DNA from: an uncultured Acetobacteraceae bacterium | GTDB taxonomy: Bacteria > Pseudomonadota > Alphaproteobacteria > Acetobacterales > Acetobacteraceae | Length of the DNA stretch: 64,000 nucleotides | Assembly (NCBI GenBank): GCA_903924985.1 | Contig: CAIYDT010000249.1 | Coordinates: 1 to 64,000, forward strand | Direction: 5' to 3' | Translations under genes and position numbers: made by a program | Shown here: positions 52,510 to 61,445 of the stretch, piece after piece | Layout: each line of letters opens with the position of its first letter | Numbering within the stretch: the stretch's first letter is position 1 | Notes under the pieces: generated by a model | The model's input: only the letters and a program-made list of their open reading frames with translations | What the model was told of the DNA's origin: nothing | Databases searched by the model: none

Positions 52510-53989
52510 GCACCTGATCGAGATCCCCGAACCGGGTGAACTCGCCCTCGAAGTACAGCGGAATGGTCCCCGTGGGCCCATGCCGGTTTTTGGCCAGGAT
52601 CAGCTCGGCCTTGTTGTGCACCTGCTCCATGTCCTGCTGCCATTTGCTCAGGCTGGTCTGGTATTTATCTTCCGAATCGAATGCCATCTGCTTCGGCGCC
52701 CGTTGCGCCAGGTAGTACTCGTCGCGGTAGATGAACATCACTGCGTCGGCGTCCTGCTCGATGGTGCCTGATTCGCGCAAATCCGACAGCTGGGGCCGCT
52801 TGTCCTCCCGGCTTTCCACCGCGCGCGACAGCTGCGACAGCGCGATCACCGGCACCGCCAGTTCCTTGGCGATGGCCTTCAGTCCCTGGGTGATCTGGCT
52901 GATTTCCAGCACGCGGTTTTCCGGCTTGGTCCCCGCCGCCGGGCGCATGAGTTGGAGGTAATCGACCACCACCAGCGCCAGCCCCTTGGTGCGTTTCAAC
53001 CGCCGGCAGCGGGTGCGCAGCGCCGACATGGTGATCGCGGGCGTGTCGTCGATCTGGATCGGCAGGGCCGAGATCTCGCGCGACACCTGCACGAACTTGT
53101 CGAAATCCTTCTGCCCGATGTCGCCGCGGCGGATGCGGTCGCCGGACACGCGGGCTTCCTCGCTGAGCAAGCGGGTGGCCAGCTGCTCGCAGCTCATTTC
53201 CAGGGAGAACACCGCGATCTGCGCCTTTGGCAGGGCGTTGGGGTCGATCGCCCGCGCCTCCGCCAACAACGCCTTGGCAGCGCCGAACGCGATCTTGGTC
53301 GCCAGCGCGGTTTTGCCCATGCCGGGGCGGCCGGCGAGGATCAGCAAGTCCGACGGATGCAGCCCACCGGTCTTGGCGTCCATGTCCCGTAGCCCGGTCG
53401 TCAAACCCGATACATGCCCCGCCCGCCGGAACGACCGCTCGGCACCGAGGATGGCGTCGGTCAGCGCCCGCTCGAACGCGACGAAGCCGCCGTTGTTGCC
53501 GCCCTCGGTGGCGAGCTGGAACAGCGATTGCTCCGCCGCCTCGATCTGCTGCGCGCCATCCAGTTCCGCGTTGGCGCCGAAGGCGTTGTTGACGACGGTT
53601 TCGCCGACGTCGATCAGTTCCCGTCGCAGCCAGGCGTCGTGGATGGCCTTGCCGTATTCGCCAGCGTTGATGATGCCGACCATCGCGGTCAGCAACTGCG
53701 CCAGGTACTGGGTGCCGCCGACCTCCTGCAGCACGCCGGAGTGCTCGTATTCCGCCTTCAGCGTCACCGCGTCGGCGAGCTGCCCGGCCTCGATCCGTCG
53801 CGCGATCGACTGGTAGATGCGGCCATGGATGGGATCGGCGAAGTGATCAGGCGACAGGAATTCCGATACCCGCTCATAGGCGCGGTTATTGGCCAGCAGG
53901 GCGCCGAGCAGCGCCTGCTCCGCCTGTAGGTTGGACGGGGGGAGGCGCTGAGAAAGCCCGAGGAGCGGCGAATCGGTGATGCTGTTCAT
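52490..53989 (-). CDS. dnaB: Replicative DNA helicase DnaB
   Basis: 499 aa hexameric helicase. N-terminal primase-interaction domain begins PPSNLQAEQALLGALLANNR; the RecA-like motor has Walker A LAGRPGMGKTALATKIA, EMSCEQLATRLLSEEARVSG, Walker B LALVVVDYLQLMRP, LSQLSRAVESREDKRPQLSD LRESGTIEQDAD. No intein. Precedes alr in the same direction and lies ~1.4 kb downstream of the rpsF-rpsR-rplI group, a common alphaproteobacterial arrangement, with cfa inserted between. Confidence 0.97.
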   Translation of the reverse strand: MNSITDSPLLGLSQRLPPSNLQAEQALLGALLANNRAYERVSEFLSPDHFADPIHGRIYQSIARRIEAGQLADAVTLKAEYEHSGVLQEVGGTQYLAQLLTAMVGIINAGEYGKAIHDAWLRRELIDVGETVVNNAFGANAELDGAQQIEAAEQSLFQLATEGGNNGGFVAFERALTDAILGAERSFRRAGHVSGLTTGLRDMDAKTGGLHPSDLLILAGRPGMGKTALATKIAFGAAKALLAEARAIDPNALPKAQIAVFSLEMSCEQLATRLLSEEARVSGDRIRRGDIGQKDFDKFVQVSREISALPIQIDDTPAITMSALRTRCRRLKRTKGLALVVVDYLQLMRPAAGTKPENRVLEISQITQGLKAIAKELAVPVIALSQLSRAVESREDKRPQLSDLRESGTIEQDADAVMFIYRDEYYLAQRAPKQMAFDSEDKYQTSLSKWQQDMEQVHNKAELILAKNRHGPTGTIPLYFEGEFTRFGDLDQVHEGYAG

Positions 53990-54033
53990 GGTCTTCGGAG
54001 ATTATTCCCCGCGAGAGGCATATGACAGCGTGG

Positions 54034-55281
54034 TTATCCTGTGGATAGCGGGGACAACGGGGATCGTTCTCGAAGTGCCTCATCCCGGGCGATGTAATCC
54101 CGGGTCAGCGGCACCGCGTCGATGCGGTGTGCTATTTGGATTTGAAATACCATCTGATCCTCCCGCCGAAAACTCAGTTCGGAGCCGGCGAGGTAGAATT
54201 CGAACATGCGGCAGAACCGCTCGTCGTAGAGCGAGGCGATGGCGTCGCGGTTGGCAGCGAAGCGCCAGCGCCAGTGGCGCAGGGTTTCCGCGTAGTGCAG
54301 CCGCAGGATTTCCACGTCGGTCGTCAGCAGGCCGCTGTTCTCCAGCGCGGGCAGTACCTCCGACAGGGCTGGGCAGTAGCCGCCCGGGAAAATGTATTTG
54401 GCGATCCAGGGGTTGGTGCCGCCGGGCCCGTGGCCGCGGCCGATGGCGTGCAGCAGCGCCACCCCGTCCGGGTGCAGGCAGCGCGCCATCCGATCGAAGA
54501 ATGCTCGGAAGTGGTTGACCCCGACATGTTCGAACATGCCGACCGAGACGATGCGGTCGAACCGCCGGTCCAGGGTGCGATAATCCTGGAGTTCGAAAGT
54601 GACCCGATCCGCCAAACCTTCCTGCGCCGCTCGGGCGCGTGCTTCCGCCAGTTGCTCCTGCGACAAGGTGATGCCCGTGACGCGCGCGCCGAAATCCCGC
54701 GCCAGCGTCAAGGCCAGCCCGCCCCAGCCGCAGCCGATATCGAGCACCGTCAGGTTCGGCTGGTCCAGACAAAGCTTGGCGGCGATGTGGCGCTTTTTGG
54801 CGGCCTGCGCTTCCTCCAGCGTTTCATCGCCATGGGGGAAATAGGCGCAGGAGTATTGCCGGTCGCGGTCGAGGAACAGGCTGTAGAGCCGGCCATTCAG
54901 ATCGTAATGGTGTGCCACGTTGGCCTGGGCGCGCGACGCCGGGTTGTACTGGTCGATGCGGCGCTTCAAGGCGCGCAACCAATACCGGAAGCCGATCAGC
55001 GGATGCCCGGATTGGTTGGCCTGTGCATTGGCCAGCAGCACATCCAGCACGTCGAAAATGCCGCAGTCGTCCGGCACCAGCGTGCCGTTCATATAAGCTT
55101 CCCCCGGCGCGAGGGGCGGATTGAGCACCAAGCGGCGGACCGTGGCCCAATCCTTCAGCGTGAACGAGGCCTGAGGGCCGGGCTGCCCGCCGTATGTGGT
55201 GATCCGGCCGTCGGGCCAACGCAGTGTCAGCCGGCCAATGGCGATAAACCGCCTGAGGATAGCATCGAGGGCAGCACGCAT
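54034..55281 (-). CDS. cfa: Cyclopropane-fatty-acyl-phospholipid synthase family methyltransferase
   Basis: 415 aa SAM-dependent enzyme that methylenates unsaturated phospholipid acyl chains. SAM motif VLDIGCGWGGLALTLARDFG (about 165), ITLSQEQLAEARARAAQEGL, FDRIVSVGMFEHVGVNHFRA (bicarbonate/active region), AIGRGHGPGGTNPWIAKYIF PGGY and the C-terminal FEFYLAGSELSFRREDQMVF. N-terminal domain ~1-110 as in the family. Interposed between dnaB and rplI. Confidence 0.93.
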   Translation of the reverse strand: MRAALDAILRRFIAIGRLTLRWPDGRITTYGGQPGPQASFTLKDWATVRRLVLNPPLAPGEAYMNGTLVPDDCGIFDVLDVLLANAQANQSGHPLIGFRYWLRALKRRIDQYNPASRAQANVAHHYDLNGRLYSLFLDRDRQYSCAYFPHGDETLEEAQAAKKRHIAAKLCLDQPNLTVLDIGCGWGGLALTLARDFGARVTGITLSQEQLAEARARAAQEGLADRVTFELQDYRTLDRRFDRIVSVGMFEHVGVNHFRAFFDRMARCLHPDGVALLHAIGRGHGPGGTNPWIAKYIFPGGYCPALSEVLPALENSGLLTTDVEILRLHYAETLRHWRWRFAANRDAIASLYDERFCRMFEFYLAGSELSFRREDQMVFQIQIAHRIDAVPLTRDYIARDEALRERSPLSPLSTG

Positions 55282-55427
55282 TGCTCCAAACCCTTATCCA
55301 CGACCAAGAAGGCGGTGAATATTGGCGTGGGTAAGGCGGGCGCGTCAAATATCTTTTCGCTATTGGGTTATCCCAGTCCTCGGATCAAGTCGAGGACTGG
55401 GGAAAACACATTCGATGTGTAGGCGCG

Positions 55428-55997
55428 TTACGGAACGTCCGGCTGCTCGCCATTCTCGAAAGCAGCGGCGGCATCCAGGGCGGCGGCTTCTTCTTCCGCT
55501 GCTGCCCCAACGCTTTCGCCACGGGTCTGGCGTTCGGCTTCTTCCGTGCTGCGGGCGACGTTGACCGTGACGGTCAGCGACACTTCCGGATGCAAGGACA
55601 CGCGGGCCTTGGACAGGCCGAGCACCTTGATCGGGTGCTCCTGCACGACCTGCGAGCGGTTGATGGTCAGACCGCCGGCGGTGCACGCGTCGGCGATGTC
55701 GCGGGCGGACACCGATCCGTACAGGCTGCCGGACTCGCCGGCCTGACGAATGATGATCACCGACAGACCGCCCACGCGTTCGGCCAGGCGTTCGGCCTCC
55801 TCCTTGCGCTTCAGGTTCAGCGCGACGAGCTGAGCCTTCTGCGCCTCGAAGCGGGCGAGGTTGTCCTTGTTGGCGCGCAGAGCCTTCTTCTGCGGCAGCA
55901 GGAAATTACGGGCGTAACCGGGCTTCACCTTTACGATGTCACCCATCTGCCCCAGCTTTTCGACGCGCTGGAGCAGCACCAGTTCTACGGCGGCCAT
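55428..55997 (-). CDS. rplI: 50S ribosomal protein L9
   Basis: 189 aa. N-terminal RNA-binding domain [20 protein letters not shown] then [20 protein letters not shown], central helix and C-terminal domain with [16 protein letters not shown]. Longer than E. coli L9 (149 aa) because of an acidic Ala/Glu-rich tail, common in this class. Third gene of rpsF-rpsR-rplI. Confidence 0.97.
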   Translation of the reverse strand: MAAVELVLLQRVEKLGQMGDIVKVKPGYARNFLLPQKKALRANKDNLARFEAQKAQLVALNLKRKEEAERLAERVGGLSVIIIRQAGESGSLYGSVSARDIADACTAGGLTINRSQVVQEHPIKVLGLSKARVSLHPEVSLTVTVNVARSTEEAERQTRGESVGAAAEEEAAALDAAAAFENGEQPDVP

Positions 55998-56008
55998 GAT
56001 ATGGCTCC

Positions 56009-56284
56009 TTAAGCGACGATGTAGGGAAGCAGGGCCAGGAAGCGGGCGCGCTTGATGGCGGTCGCCAGCTCACGCTGCTTCTTCGCCGACACGGCGGTGA
56101 TGCGGCTCGGCACGATCTTGCCGCGCTCGCTCAGGAAGCGGGACAGCAGGCGCACGTCCTTGTAGTCGATCTTCGGCGCGTTGGGGCCGGAGAAGGGGCA
56201 GGACTTGCGACGGCGGTAGAATGGCCGGCGGGCGCCAACGGCGGAGCGGCGGGCGGCGGGATTCAGGTCGGTTGCGTCGGACAT
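56009..56284 (-). CDS. rpsR: 30S ribosomal protein S18
   Basis: 91 aa. Contains [40 protein letters not shown] and [25 protein letters not shown], all diagnostic. Starts 5 bases after rpsF. Confidence 0.97.
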   Translation of the reverse strand: MSDATDLNPAARRSAVGARRPFYRRRKSCPFSGPNAPKIDYKDVRLLSRFLSERGKIVPSRITAVSAKKQRELATAIKRARFLALLPYIVA

Positions 56285-56289
56285 CGGTC

Positions 56290-56757
56290 TTATTCCTCCA
56301 TTCCGCCACGGAAGCCATCGGGCACGAACTCATCGCGGGCGCGGAATTCTTCGCGGTCGTCGAAGCCGCGGCGGCGACCGCTTTCGAAGCGTCCAGCGGG
56401 CTTGGGACCACGGAAGCTACGCTCCCGGTCGTCGGATTTGCGCGTCAGGATGGATGACGGGGCTTCGTCCACTTCCTCGATCCGTACCGTCATGAAGCGC
56501 AGGATGTCTTCATTCAGGCCCAGCTTGCGCTCCATCTCATTGACGAAGGCCGGCTTGGCGTCGAGGGCCAGGAGCATGTAGTGCCCCTTGCGGTTCTTCT
56601 TGATGCGGTACGCGAGGCCGCGCAGGCCCCAGTATTCCCGCTTCTTAACAGCGCCGCCGGCGGCTTCCAACTCAACGCCGATTTCGTCGGCGACGGTTTC
56701 GACCTGTTGCTGCGTGACGTCGTTCCGCGCGATCAGCACGGTTTCATATAGCGGCAT
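56290..56757 (-). CDS. rpsF: 30S ribosomal protein S6
   Basis: 155 aa from ATG 56757 ([20 protein letters not shown]). The [22 protein letters not shown] stretch binds S18/rRNA. A charged, Arg/Glu-rich C-terminal tail of ~45 residues ([20 protein letters not shown]) extends past the E. coli length, as often in alphaproteobacteria. First gene of the ribosomal operon; the promoter lies in 56758-56900. Confidence 0.97.
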   Translation of the reverse strand: MPLYETVLIARNDVTQQQVETVADEIGVELEAAGGAVKKREYWGLRGLAYRIKKNRKGHYMLLALDAKPAFVNEMERKLGLNEDILRFMTVRIEEVDEAPSSILTRKSDDRERSFRGPKPAGRFESGRRRGFDDREEFRARDEFVPDGFRGGMEE

Positions 56758-56902
56758 GTATGATCCCCCTATGGCTTGTCTCCGCCCTGGACCTTTGTTG
56801 GGTCCCATCCCGGGATGGGATGTGAGCATAGCCGGGTGCGATGCCGTCGCGCCCGGCAGGGAAGCGCGGGCTTTTAGCAGGGTTTGGGGGGGATGCAAGC
56901 AG

Positions 56903-57328
56903 TCAGTGCAGCCATTTGGATTTGAAGGCCGGGTGGGTGAGCACGATGGCGGTAGGACGGGGCGGCCGAGCCAGATCGGCGGTTTTCGTCAGGCCGGCGA
57001 CCAGCTTGCGCAGGCGGTCGGCCATCGCCTCCGGTTGCGTGGGATCGAGGGCGTGTTGGGCGACGAGGTCCCGCACCGCCTCGATCTGCGAGACCAGCGT
57101 AAGGGGAAGGTGCTGCGACAGGCCGGCACCGGCCCGTTCGTTGCGCAGCTCCCGCGCCAGCCCGACGATCGAGCGGCAGAATTCCAGCAGGAGCTTGAAC
57201 GGCATGTCCGGCTTGAGAGCGCGGCGGCAGGCATCGGCGAGTACGGGTTCCAGCGGGGAGGTCGCTTTGGAGGCCGGTCGCGGCATGGGTGAAGCGGGTC
57301 CGTTCGGGTGCGTGTCTTCGCTGTTCAT
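56903..57328 (-). CDS. Hypothetical protein
   Basis: 141 aa using ATG 57328 (MNSEDTHPNGPASPMPRPAS); ATG 57352 is an alternative and ATG 57286 (MPRPASKATSP) a shorter one. After a Pro/Ser-rich head, the body is helical: PLEPVLADACRRALKPDMPF, KLLLEFCRSIVGLARELRNE and LVSQIEAVRDLVAQHALDPT. No family recognised. It is transcribed in the same direction as rpsF and ends 146 bases before it. Confidence 0.55.
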   Translation of the reverse strand: MNSEDTHPNGPASPMPRPASKATSPLEPVLADACRRALKPDMPFKLLLEFCRSIVGLARELRNERAGAGLSQHLPLTLVSQIEAVRDLVAQHALDPTQPEAMADRLRKLVAGLTKTADLARPPRPTAIVLTHPAFKSKWLH

Positions 57329-57346
57329 GGGGTACGACCATACATA

Positions 57347-57358
57347 AGACATATGTCT
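57347..57358. promoter_or_regulatory. 12-bp perfect palindrome
   Basis: AGACATATGTCT lies just upstream of (or overlapping) the start of the hypothetical gene at 57328. Could be an operator for a dimeric regulator; no regulator gene is adjacent. Short palindromes occur by chance, so support is weak. Confidence 0.3.
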
Positions 57359-57560
57359 GCCGGCTTTCCCCCTGGAAGGGACGGGCAGCGGGTGAATGAG
57401 GTGCGGATTATAGCGTTCATGGTGCGTTCCTACCATGGGCGCTTTGTCCGCGCCAAGGAAAATCGGAATGGCTGGCGCCCAATGTGCGCCCATCCTGGCA
57501 TCCCACCGCGACCCGTTTTAGGCTGCTTCCCAAACCGCACCGCAAAAGGAGGAACCGGCC

Positions 57561-58517
57561 ATGCCGATCATCGTGGGAGAGGGCGCGCACCGATACGAGG
57601 TCATCGAGAACTGGGGTAAGCTGCCCAATGGCTGGCGCTACGGCGAAGTCGCCGCCGTCGGCGTGGACAGCAAGGACAATGTCTACGTCTTCAGCCGCTC
57701 CGACCACCCGATGACCGTGTTCGACCGCGAGGGAAACTTCCTGCGTTCCTGGGGCGAAGGGCTGTTCGTCCGCCCGCACGGCGTCCATTTCGCCCCCGAC
57801 GACACCGTGTTCTGCACCGACGACGGCGACCACACCGTTCGGCGCATGACGGTGGATGGAAAAATGCTGCTGGAAATCGGCGTGCCCGGCGATCCCGCGC
57901 CATACATGAGCGGCAACCCGATGAACCGCTGCACCCATACCGCGTTGGCACCGAACGGCGACATCTACGTCGCCGATGGTTACGGCAATGCGCGGGTGCA
58001 CCGTTACTCACCCGACGGGAAGCTGCTGTATTCCTGGGGGGAGCCGGGGACGCAGCCCGGCGCGTTCAACATCGTGCACAACATCACCTGCGACGACGAT
58101 GGCTGGGTTTACGTCGCGGATCGGGAGAATCACCGCATTCAGGTGTTCGGCGGCTCCGGAAAATTCGAGACCCAGTGGAACAACATGCACCGCCCGTGCG
58201 GGCTGTGCATGACCAAGGGGCGGAATCCCATTGCTTATATCGGCGAGAGCGGACCCGGGTTGGCGGTGAACGCGAAATCGCCCGGCATCGGCCCGCGCGT
58301 CAGCCTGTGGACGCATGAAGGGAAACCGATCGCGCGGCTGGGAGACGCAACGCTGGACCGGCCCAGCCAGTTCATCGCCCCGCACGGCGTGGCGGTGGAC
58401 TCGCGGGGGGATATTTACGTGGGCGAGGTTTCGCGGACGGCGATGCGGAACAAAGGGACGCCGATCCCGGCGGAACAGGACATTCGGTGCATGCAGAAGC
58501 TGGTGAAGCTGTCCTAG
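57561..58517 (+). CDS. NHL-repeat six-bladed beta-propeller protein (amidating-lyase-like)
   Basis: 318 aa. Repeated blade motifs such as GVDSKDNVYVFSR, GVHFAPDDTVFCTDDGDHTV, ALAPNGDIYVADGYGNARVH RYSPDGK and VYVADRENHRIQVF are NHL repeats; the arrangement resembles the lyase domain of peptidyl-alpha-hydroxyglycine alpha-amidating lyase. No signal peptide, so cytosolic. AGGAGG is 10 bases before ATG 57561. Enzymatic activity is not established for most bacterial members. Single gene. Confidence 0.88.
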   Translation: MPIIVGEGAHRYEVIENWGKLPNGWRYGEVAAVGVDSKDNVYVFSRSDHPMTVFDREGNFLRSWGEGLFVRPHGVHFAPDDTVFCTDDGDHTVRRMTVDGKMLLEIGVPGDPAPYMSGNPMNRCTHTALAPNGDIYVADGYGNARVHRYSPDGKLLYSWGEPGTQPGAFNIVHNITCDDDGWVYVADRENHRIQVFGGSGKFETQWNNMHRPCGLCMTKGRNPIAYIGESGPGLAVNAKSPGIGPRVSLWTHEGKPIARLGDATLDRPSQFIAPHGVAVDSRGDIYVGEVSRTAMRNKGTPIPAEQDIRCMQKLVKLS

Positions 58518-58622
58518 ACCATGATCGCTTGAGGTTGCATCAACCGCCGTGTCCGATCATGGTCTAATTCTTTGTTCGATCGCGTGATTCACGCCTTCGA
58601 CGGGTCAACCTCAGGCGATCAC
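58515..58622. repeat. Nested palindromic repeat element (about 108 bp)
   Basis: TAGACCATGATCG (58515-58527) pairs with CGATCATGGTCTA (58554-58566), and TGATCGCTTGAGGTTG (58522-58537) pairs with CAACCTCAGGCGATCA (58607-58622, one mismatch). A smaller GATCGCGTGATTCACGC palindrome lies between. Two alternative stem-loops share one arm. The words CATGATCGGACA, AATTAGACCATGATC and GCGTGATTCACG are familiar to me from dispersed repeats in alphaproteobacteria. It starts at the stop codon of the NHL gene and may end its transcript. Confidence 0.6.
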
Positions 58623-58635
58623 GCTAAGGCGGCGC

Positions 58636-59781
58636 CTAACCGATCACCTTCGCCGCTCGTAACGACGCCAAACGTTCCGCATCGTACCCCAACAATCCGC
58701 CCAACACCTCATCCGTGTGCTGGCCGGGCGTGGGGACAGGGTTCACCCGTCCTGGCGTGGCCGACAGCTTCATCGCCACGCCCGGCACGTACATCTCCCC
58801 GGCCACGGCGTCGTCCACCTTCACGAGCATTTCGCGCGCCCACAGATGCGCGTCCTTCGCCACCTCCGGAATGGTTTTCACCGGCGCGACGGGAATGCCG
58901 AGGTCCATCAGCGCGGTGCAGATTGCATCCTTCGTCCGCGTGGCGCACCAATCGTCCAGCATCTTGCGCCGGTCGCCGCCGGTGCTGGAGTTCACGGGCC
59001 CGCCCTCGACGGACCCGCCGGACACCAGCTTGAACAACCGCGCCGCCATCTCGCGGCCGGTTGCCGAAATAACCACGTGTCCATCGGCGGCTTTATACGG
59101 TGGGCGGCCGGCCTCGCCGCCTTCCTCACCGGTCGCGAGGTAGTAGCTGGTGGGGATTTCCACCAGTGTCAGAGCGGAATCCAGCAGGCAGACATCGACG
59201 ACCTGTCCCTCCCCGGTGCGGTCGCGATGCCGCAGCGCGGCCAGGGCGCCGATGGTGGCGTGCAGGGCGGTGGTGCGGTCGATGATCGACGACGCGGTGC
59301 CCAGCGGCTGCCCGACCGGCTGGCCTGTCAGCGCCATCAACCCCGACATCGCCTGCCCCAGCGGGTCGAATGCGGGACGGTCCTTGTAAGGCCCGTACTG
59401 CCCGAACCCGGACACCGACACCAGAATGATGCGCGGGTTGATGGATTTCAGCGTCTCGTACCCGAACCCCATCGTGTCCATTGTGCCCGGCCGGAAATTC
59501 TCCAGCACGATGTCGGCGGTTTTCACCAATTCGGTGAAAATTTCCTTGCCCTTCTCGCTGCGCATATCCAGGCACAGGCTTTTCTTGCCGCGGTTGTAAA
59601 CGGTGAAATACACGCTCTGGCCGCGCACCATGGGCGGGTTGCCGCGGGTTTCCTCGCCGCCCAGGCGCTCGATCTTGATCACTTCCGCGCCGAGGTCGGA
59701 CAGGATCATGCCGCCGCGCGGTCCGGCCTGGTAGCGGGCCAGCTCCAATACGCGAACGCCTTCAAGGCTGAGGCTGCTCAT
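58636..59781 (-). CDS. CaiB/BaiF class III CoA-transferase
   Basis: 381 aa from ATG 59781 (MSSLSLEGVRVLELARYQAG). Transfers CoA between carboxylic acids. Asp168 in SIIDRTTALHATIGALAALR occupies the place of the nucleophile (Asp169) of formyl-CoA transferase. Further: RGGMILSDLGAEVIKIERLG, YFTVYNRGKKSLCLDMRS, ADIVLENFRPGTMDTMGFGY, VSGFGQYGPYKDRPAFDPLG. Substrate pair unknown. The repeat element lies at its 3' side. Confidence 0.93.
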   Translation of the reverse strand: MSSLSLEGVRVLELARYQAGPRGGMILSDLGAEVIKIERLGGEETRGNPPMVRGQSVYFTVYNRGKKSLCLDMRSEKGKEIFTELVKTADIVLENFRPGTMDTMGFGYETLKSINPRIILVSVSGFGQYGPYKDRPAFDPLGQAMSGLMALTGQPVGQPLGTASSIIDRTTALHATIGALAALRHRDRTGEGQVVDVCLLDSALTLVEIPTSYYLATGEEGGEAGRPPYKAADGHVVISATGREMAARLFKLVSGGSVEGGPVNSSTGGDRRKMLDDWCATRTKDAICTALMDLGIPVAPVKTIPEVAKDAHLWAREMLVKVDDAVAGEMYVPGVAMKLSATPGRVNPVPTPGQHTDEVLGGLLGYDAERLASLRAAKVIG

Positions 59782-59848
59782 CGCGGTTTCCCCCGGGTGT
59801 TTTCTCCCCGGCAGGTTTGGCCGGACGCGGCGGGGAGTCAAACCGGCC

Positions 59849-60070
59849 CTATCCGGGCGTCATGTACGCGCCCCAAACGACCTCCTTCGGCCCGTACTGG
59901 GGGGGCACGTAATCGCGGTCGGCTGTCTTCGCCTTGCAGTCGAGCCGCTTCGGCACGAAGCCGAGATTGCCGACCTATTGCAGCGACATCTGGTTGGTGC
60001 GTCGCACCAGGATGTAGACGTTGAACCATTTCGCGGCGGGGAGAATGCCTGTCGGTATTTCCGCGAGGCG
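59849..60070 (-). pseudogene. Gene tail with in-frame amber stop, unidentified
   Basis: On the - strand LAEIPTGILPAAKWFNVYIL VRRTNQMSLQ is followed by TAG (59975-59977) and then, in the same frame, VGNLGFVPKRLDCKAKTADR DYVPPQYGPKEVVWGAYMTP G and a second TAG (59849). The reading through the first TAG looks like one continuous protein end. No start upstream and no family I can name. Probably a nonsense-mutated remnant. Confidence 0.4.
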
Positions 60071-60084
60071 TCCGCGATCCCCAG

Positions 60085-60108
60085 TGTATCGGACAGTGTA
60101 TCGGACAT
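60085..60108. repeat. Tandem 12-bp repeat
   Basis: TGTATCGGACAG followed directly by TGTATCGGACAT. It marks the upstream edge of the decayed frame at 59849-60070. Could be a slip duplication or a tandem binding site; no further evidence. Confidence 0.45.
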
Positions 60109-60182
60109 AGCCGACCCCCCTGTTTGCCCGAACCTTATGCCGGATTACGCCCGCCGCCAAAGGTAATGGATGCGCGACCGCG

Positions 60183-61445
60183 TCACGATCCCGTGGTCTC
60201 CTCCCGCAATTCCACGATGAACGCCGTGCCCCCCTCGGGCGGCGCCTCGCACCGCACCGTCCCGCCATGCCGTGCCGCGATTTGGCGCACCAGCGCCAGG
60301 CCGAGGCCCCAACCGCCGCCGCCCTCCGCGTGTCCGGCCGGGCGGAAGAACGGTTCGAAGATGCGTTCGCGGTCGGCGGGGGGGATGGCCGGGCCGGCGT
60401 TCCACACCACGATCCGCGCGGGCGGCCCCACATGCACGGTCACCGGTTGCGCGCCGTGTTTGGCCGCGTTCTCCACCAGGTTGCGCAGCATGCGGCGCAG
60501 AAGCCGCCGATCGCCCTGGATCTCCACCACCGATCCGTCCACGCTCGCACCGGTGCGGGCGGCTTCCTCGGCGGCCAGCGCCAACAGGTCCACGCGTTCC
60601 CATGTCGCGGCCACCCCATCGGGTTCCGGGTGATCGAGCCGGCTGGCCAGCAGGATCTCCTCGATCAACCGATCGATCTCTGCCAGGTTGCGCGCGATCT
60701 CCGCCTGGCGGGCCGGCGTCGCCTCCTGTTCCCAAAGCTCCGTGGCCATCGAAAGCCGAGCAAGGGGGGATCTCAGCTCATGGCTGGCATTGGCCAGCAG
60801 CGATCGGTGTGCTGCCAGCAGGGCTTGCACATGCTCCGCCGCGCGGTTGAAGCTGGCGGATACGGCGGCGATCTCATCCTGGCCGCTCACGGGGACACGT
60901 ACCGACAGATCGCCGGCGCCCCATTGCTCCACGCCGCGTCGCAGCCGCTCCAGCCGGAGCGTCAGGCGCGCGACGACGGGCAGCGCCGCCAATCCCACCC
61001 CGACCGCGACCAGCAACCCCGTCAGTGCGTTGAACCACGGCGGCCGTCGCAACGGAAAGTCGAACCGCGCCAGCACCGTGCGCCCGTCGCGCAAGTGAAA
61101 AACCCGCACGTTGCGGGGCGGCGGCGCGTCCCATTCATCGTCTTCCGCGGCCGAACCGCGCTTGAGGCGCTCGCCGGCGGACGCGATGATTTGCCCGTCC
61201 CGAGCCAGCACCGTGATGTCCCCGGCCATGGCTCGGGCGATGCGTTCTGCCGCGGATTGGATGGCGCCCGGGGGCTGATCCACGACAGGGATCGCCGCCG
61301 CCATCAGTTGCACCGGCATGCGGCGTAAACTATCCGCCCGCTTGTCGCCCGTCAGATGCAGCAGCAGGGCGATCAGCAGCGCCGCCGCCGCCAGGCTGGC
61401 GAGCAGCGTCAGATAGATCCGCCAGAACAGCCGCTGCCCGATCAT
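60183..61445 (-). CDS. Sensor histidine kinase (CpxA/EnvZ-like)
   Basis: 420 aa. Two membrane helices (about 9-30 and 140-160) flank a periplasmic domain of ~105 residues. A HAMP domain follows (160-212), then the H-box LLANASHELRSPLARL with His222, N-box RNLVENAAKHGAQ (about 338), G-box GWGLGLALVRQIA. Overlaps its response regulator by 4 bases (ATGA). With a Spy/CpxP-like gene next door it is probably an envelope-stress sensor. The system could also be named after metal-sensing relatives. Confidence 0.93.
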   Translation of the reverse strand: MIGQRLFWRIYLTLLASLAAAALLIALLLHLTGDKRADSLRRMPVQLMAAAIPVVDQPPGAIQSAAERIARAMAGDITVLARDGQIIASAGERLKRGSAAEDDEWDAPPPRNVRVFHLRDGRTVLARFDFPLRRPPWFNALTGLLVAVGVGLAALPVVARLTLRLERLRRGVEQWGAGDLSVRVPVSGQDEIAAVSASFNRAAEHVQALLAAHRSLLANASHELRSPLARLSMATELWEQEATPARQAEIARNLAEIDRLIEEILLASRLDHPEPDGVAATWERVDLLALAAEEAARTGASVDGSVVEIQGDRRLLRRMLRNLVENAAKHGAQPVTVHVGPPARIVVWNAGPAIPPADRERIFEPFFRPAGHAEGGGGWGLGLALVRQIAARHGGTVRCEAPPEGGTAFIVELREETTGS

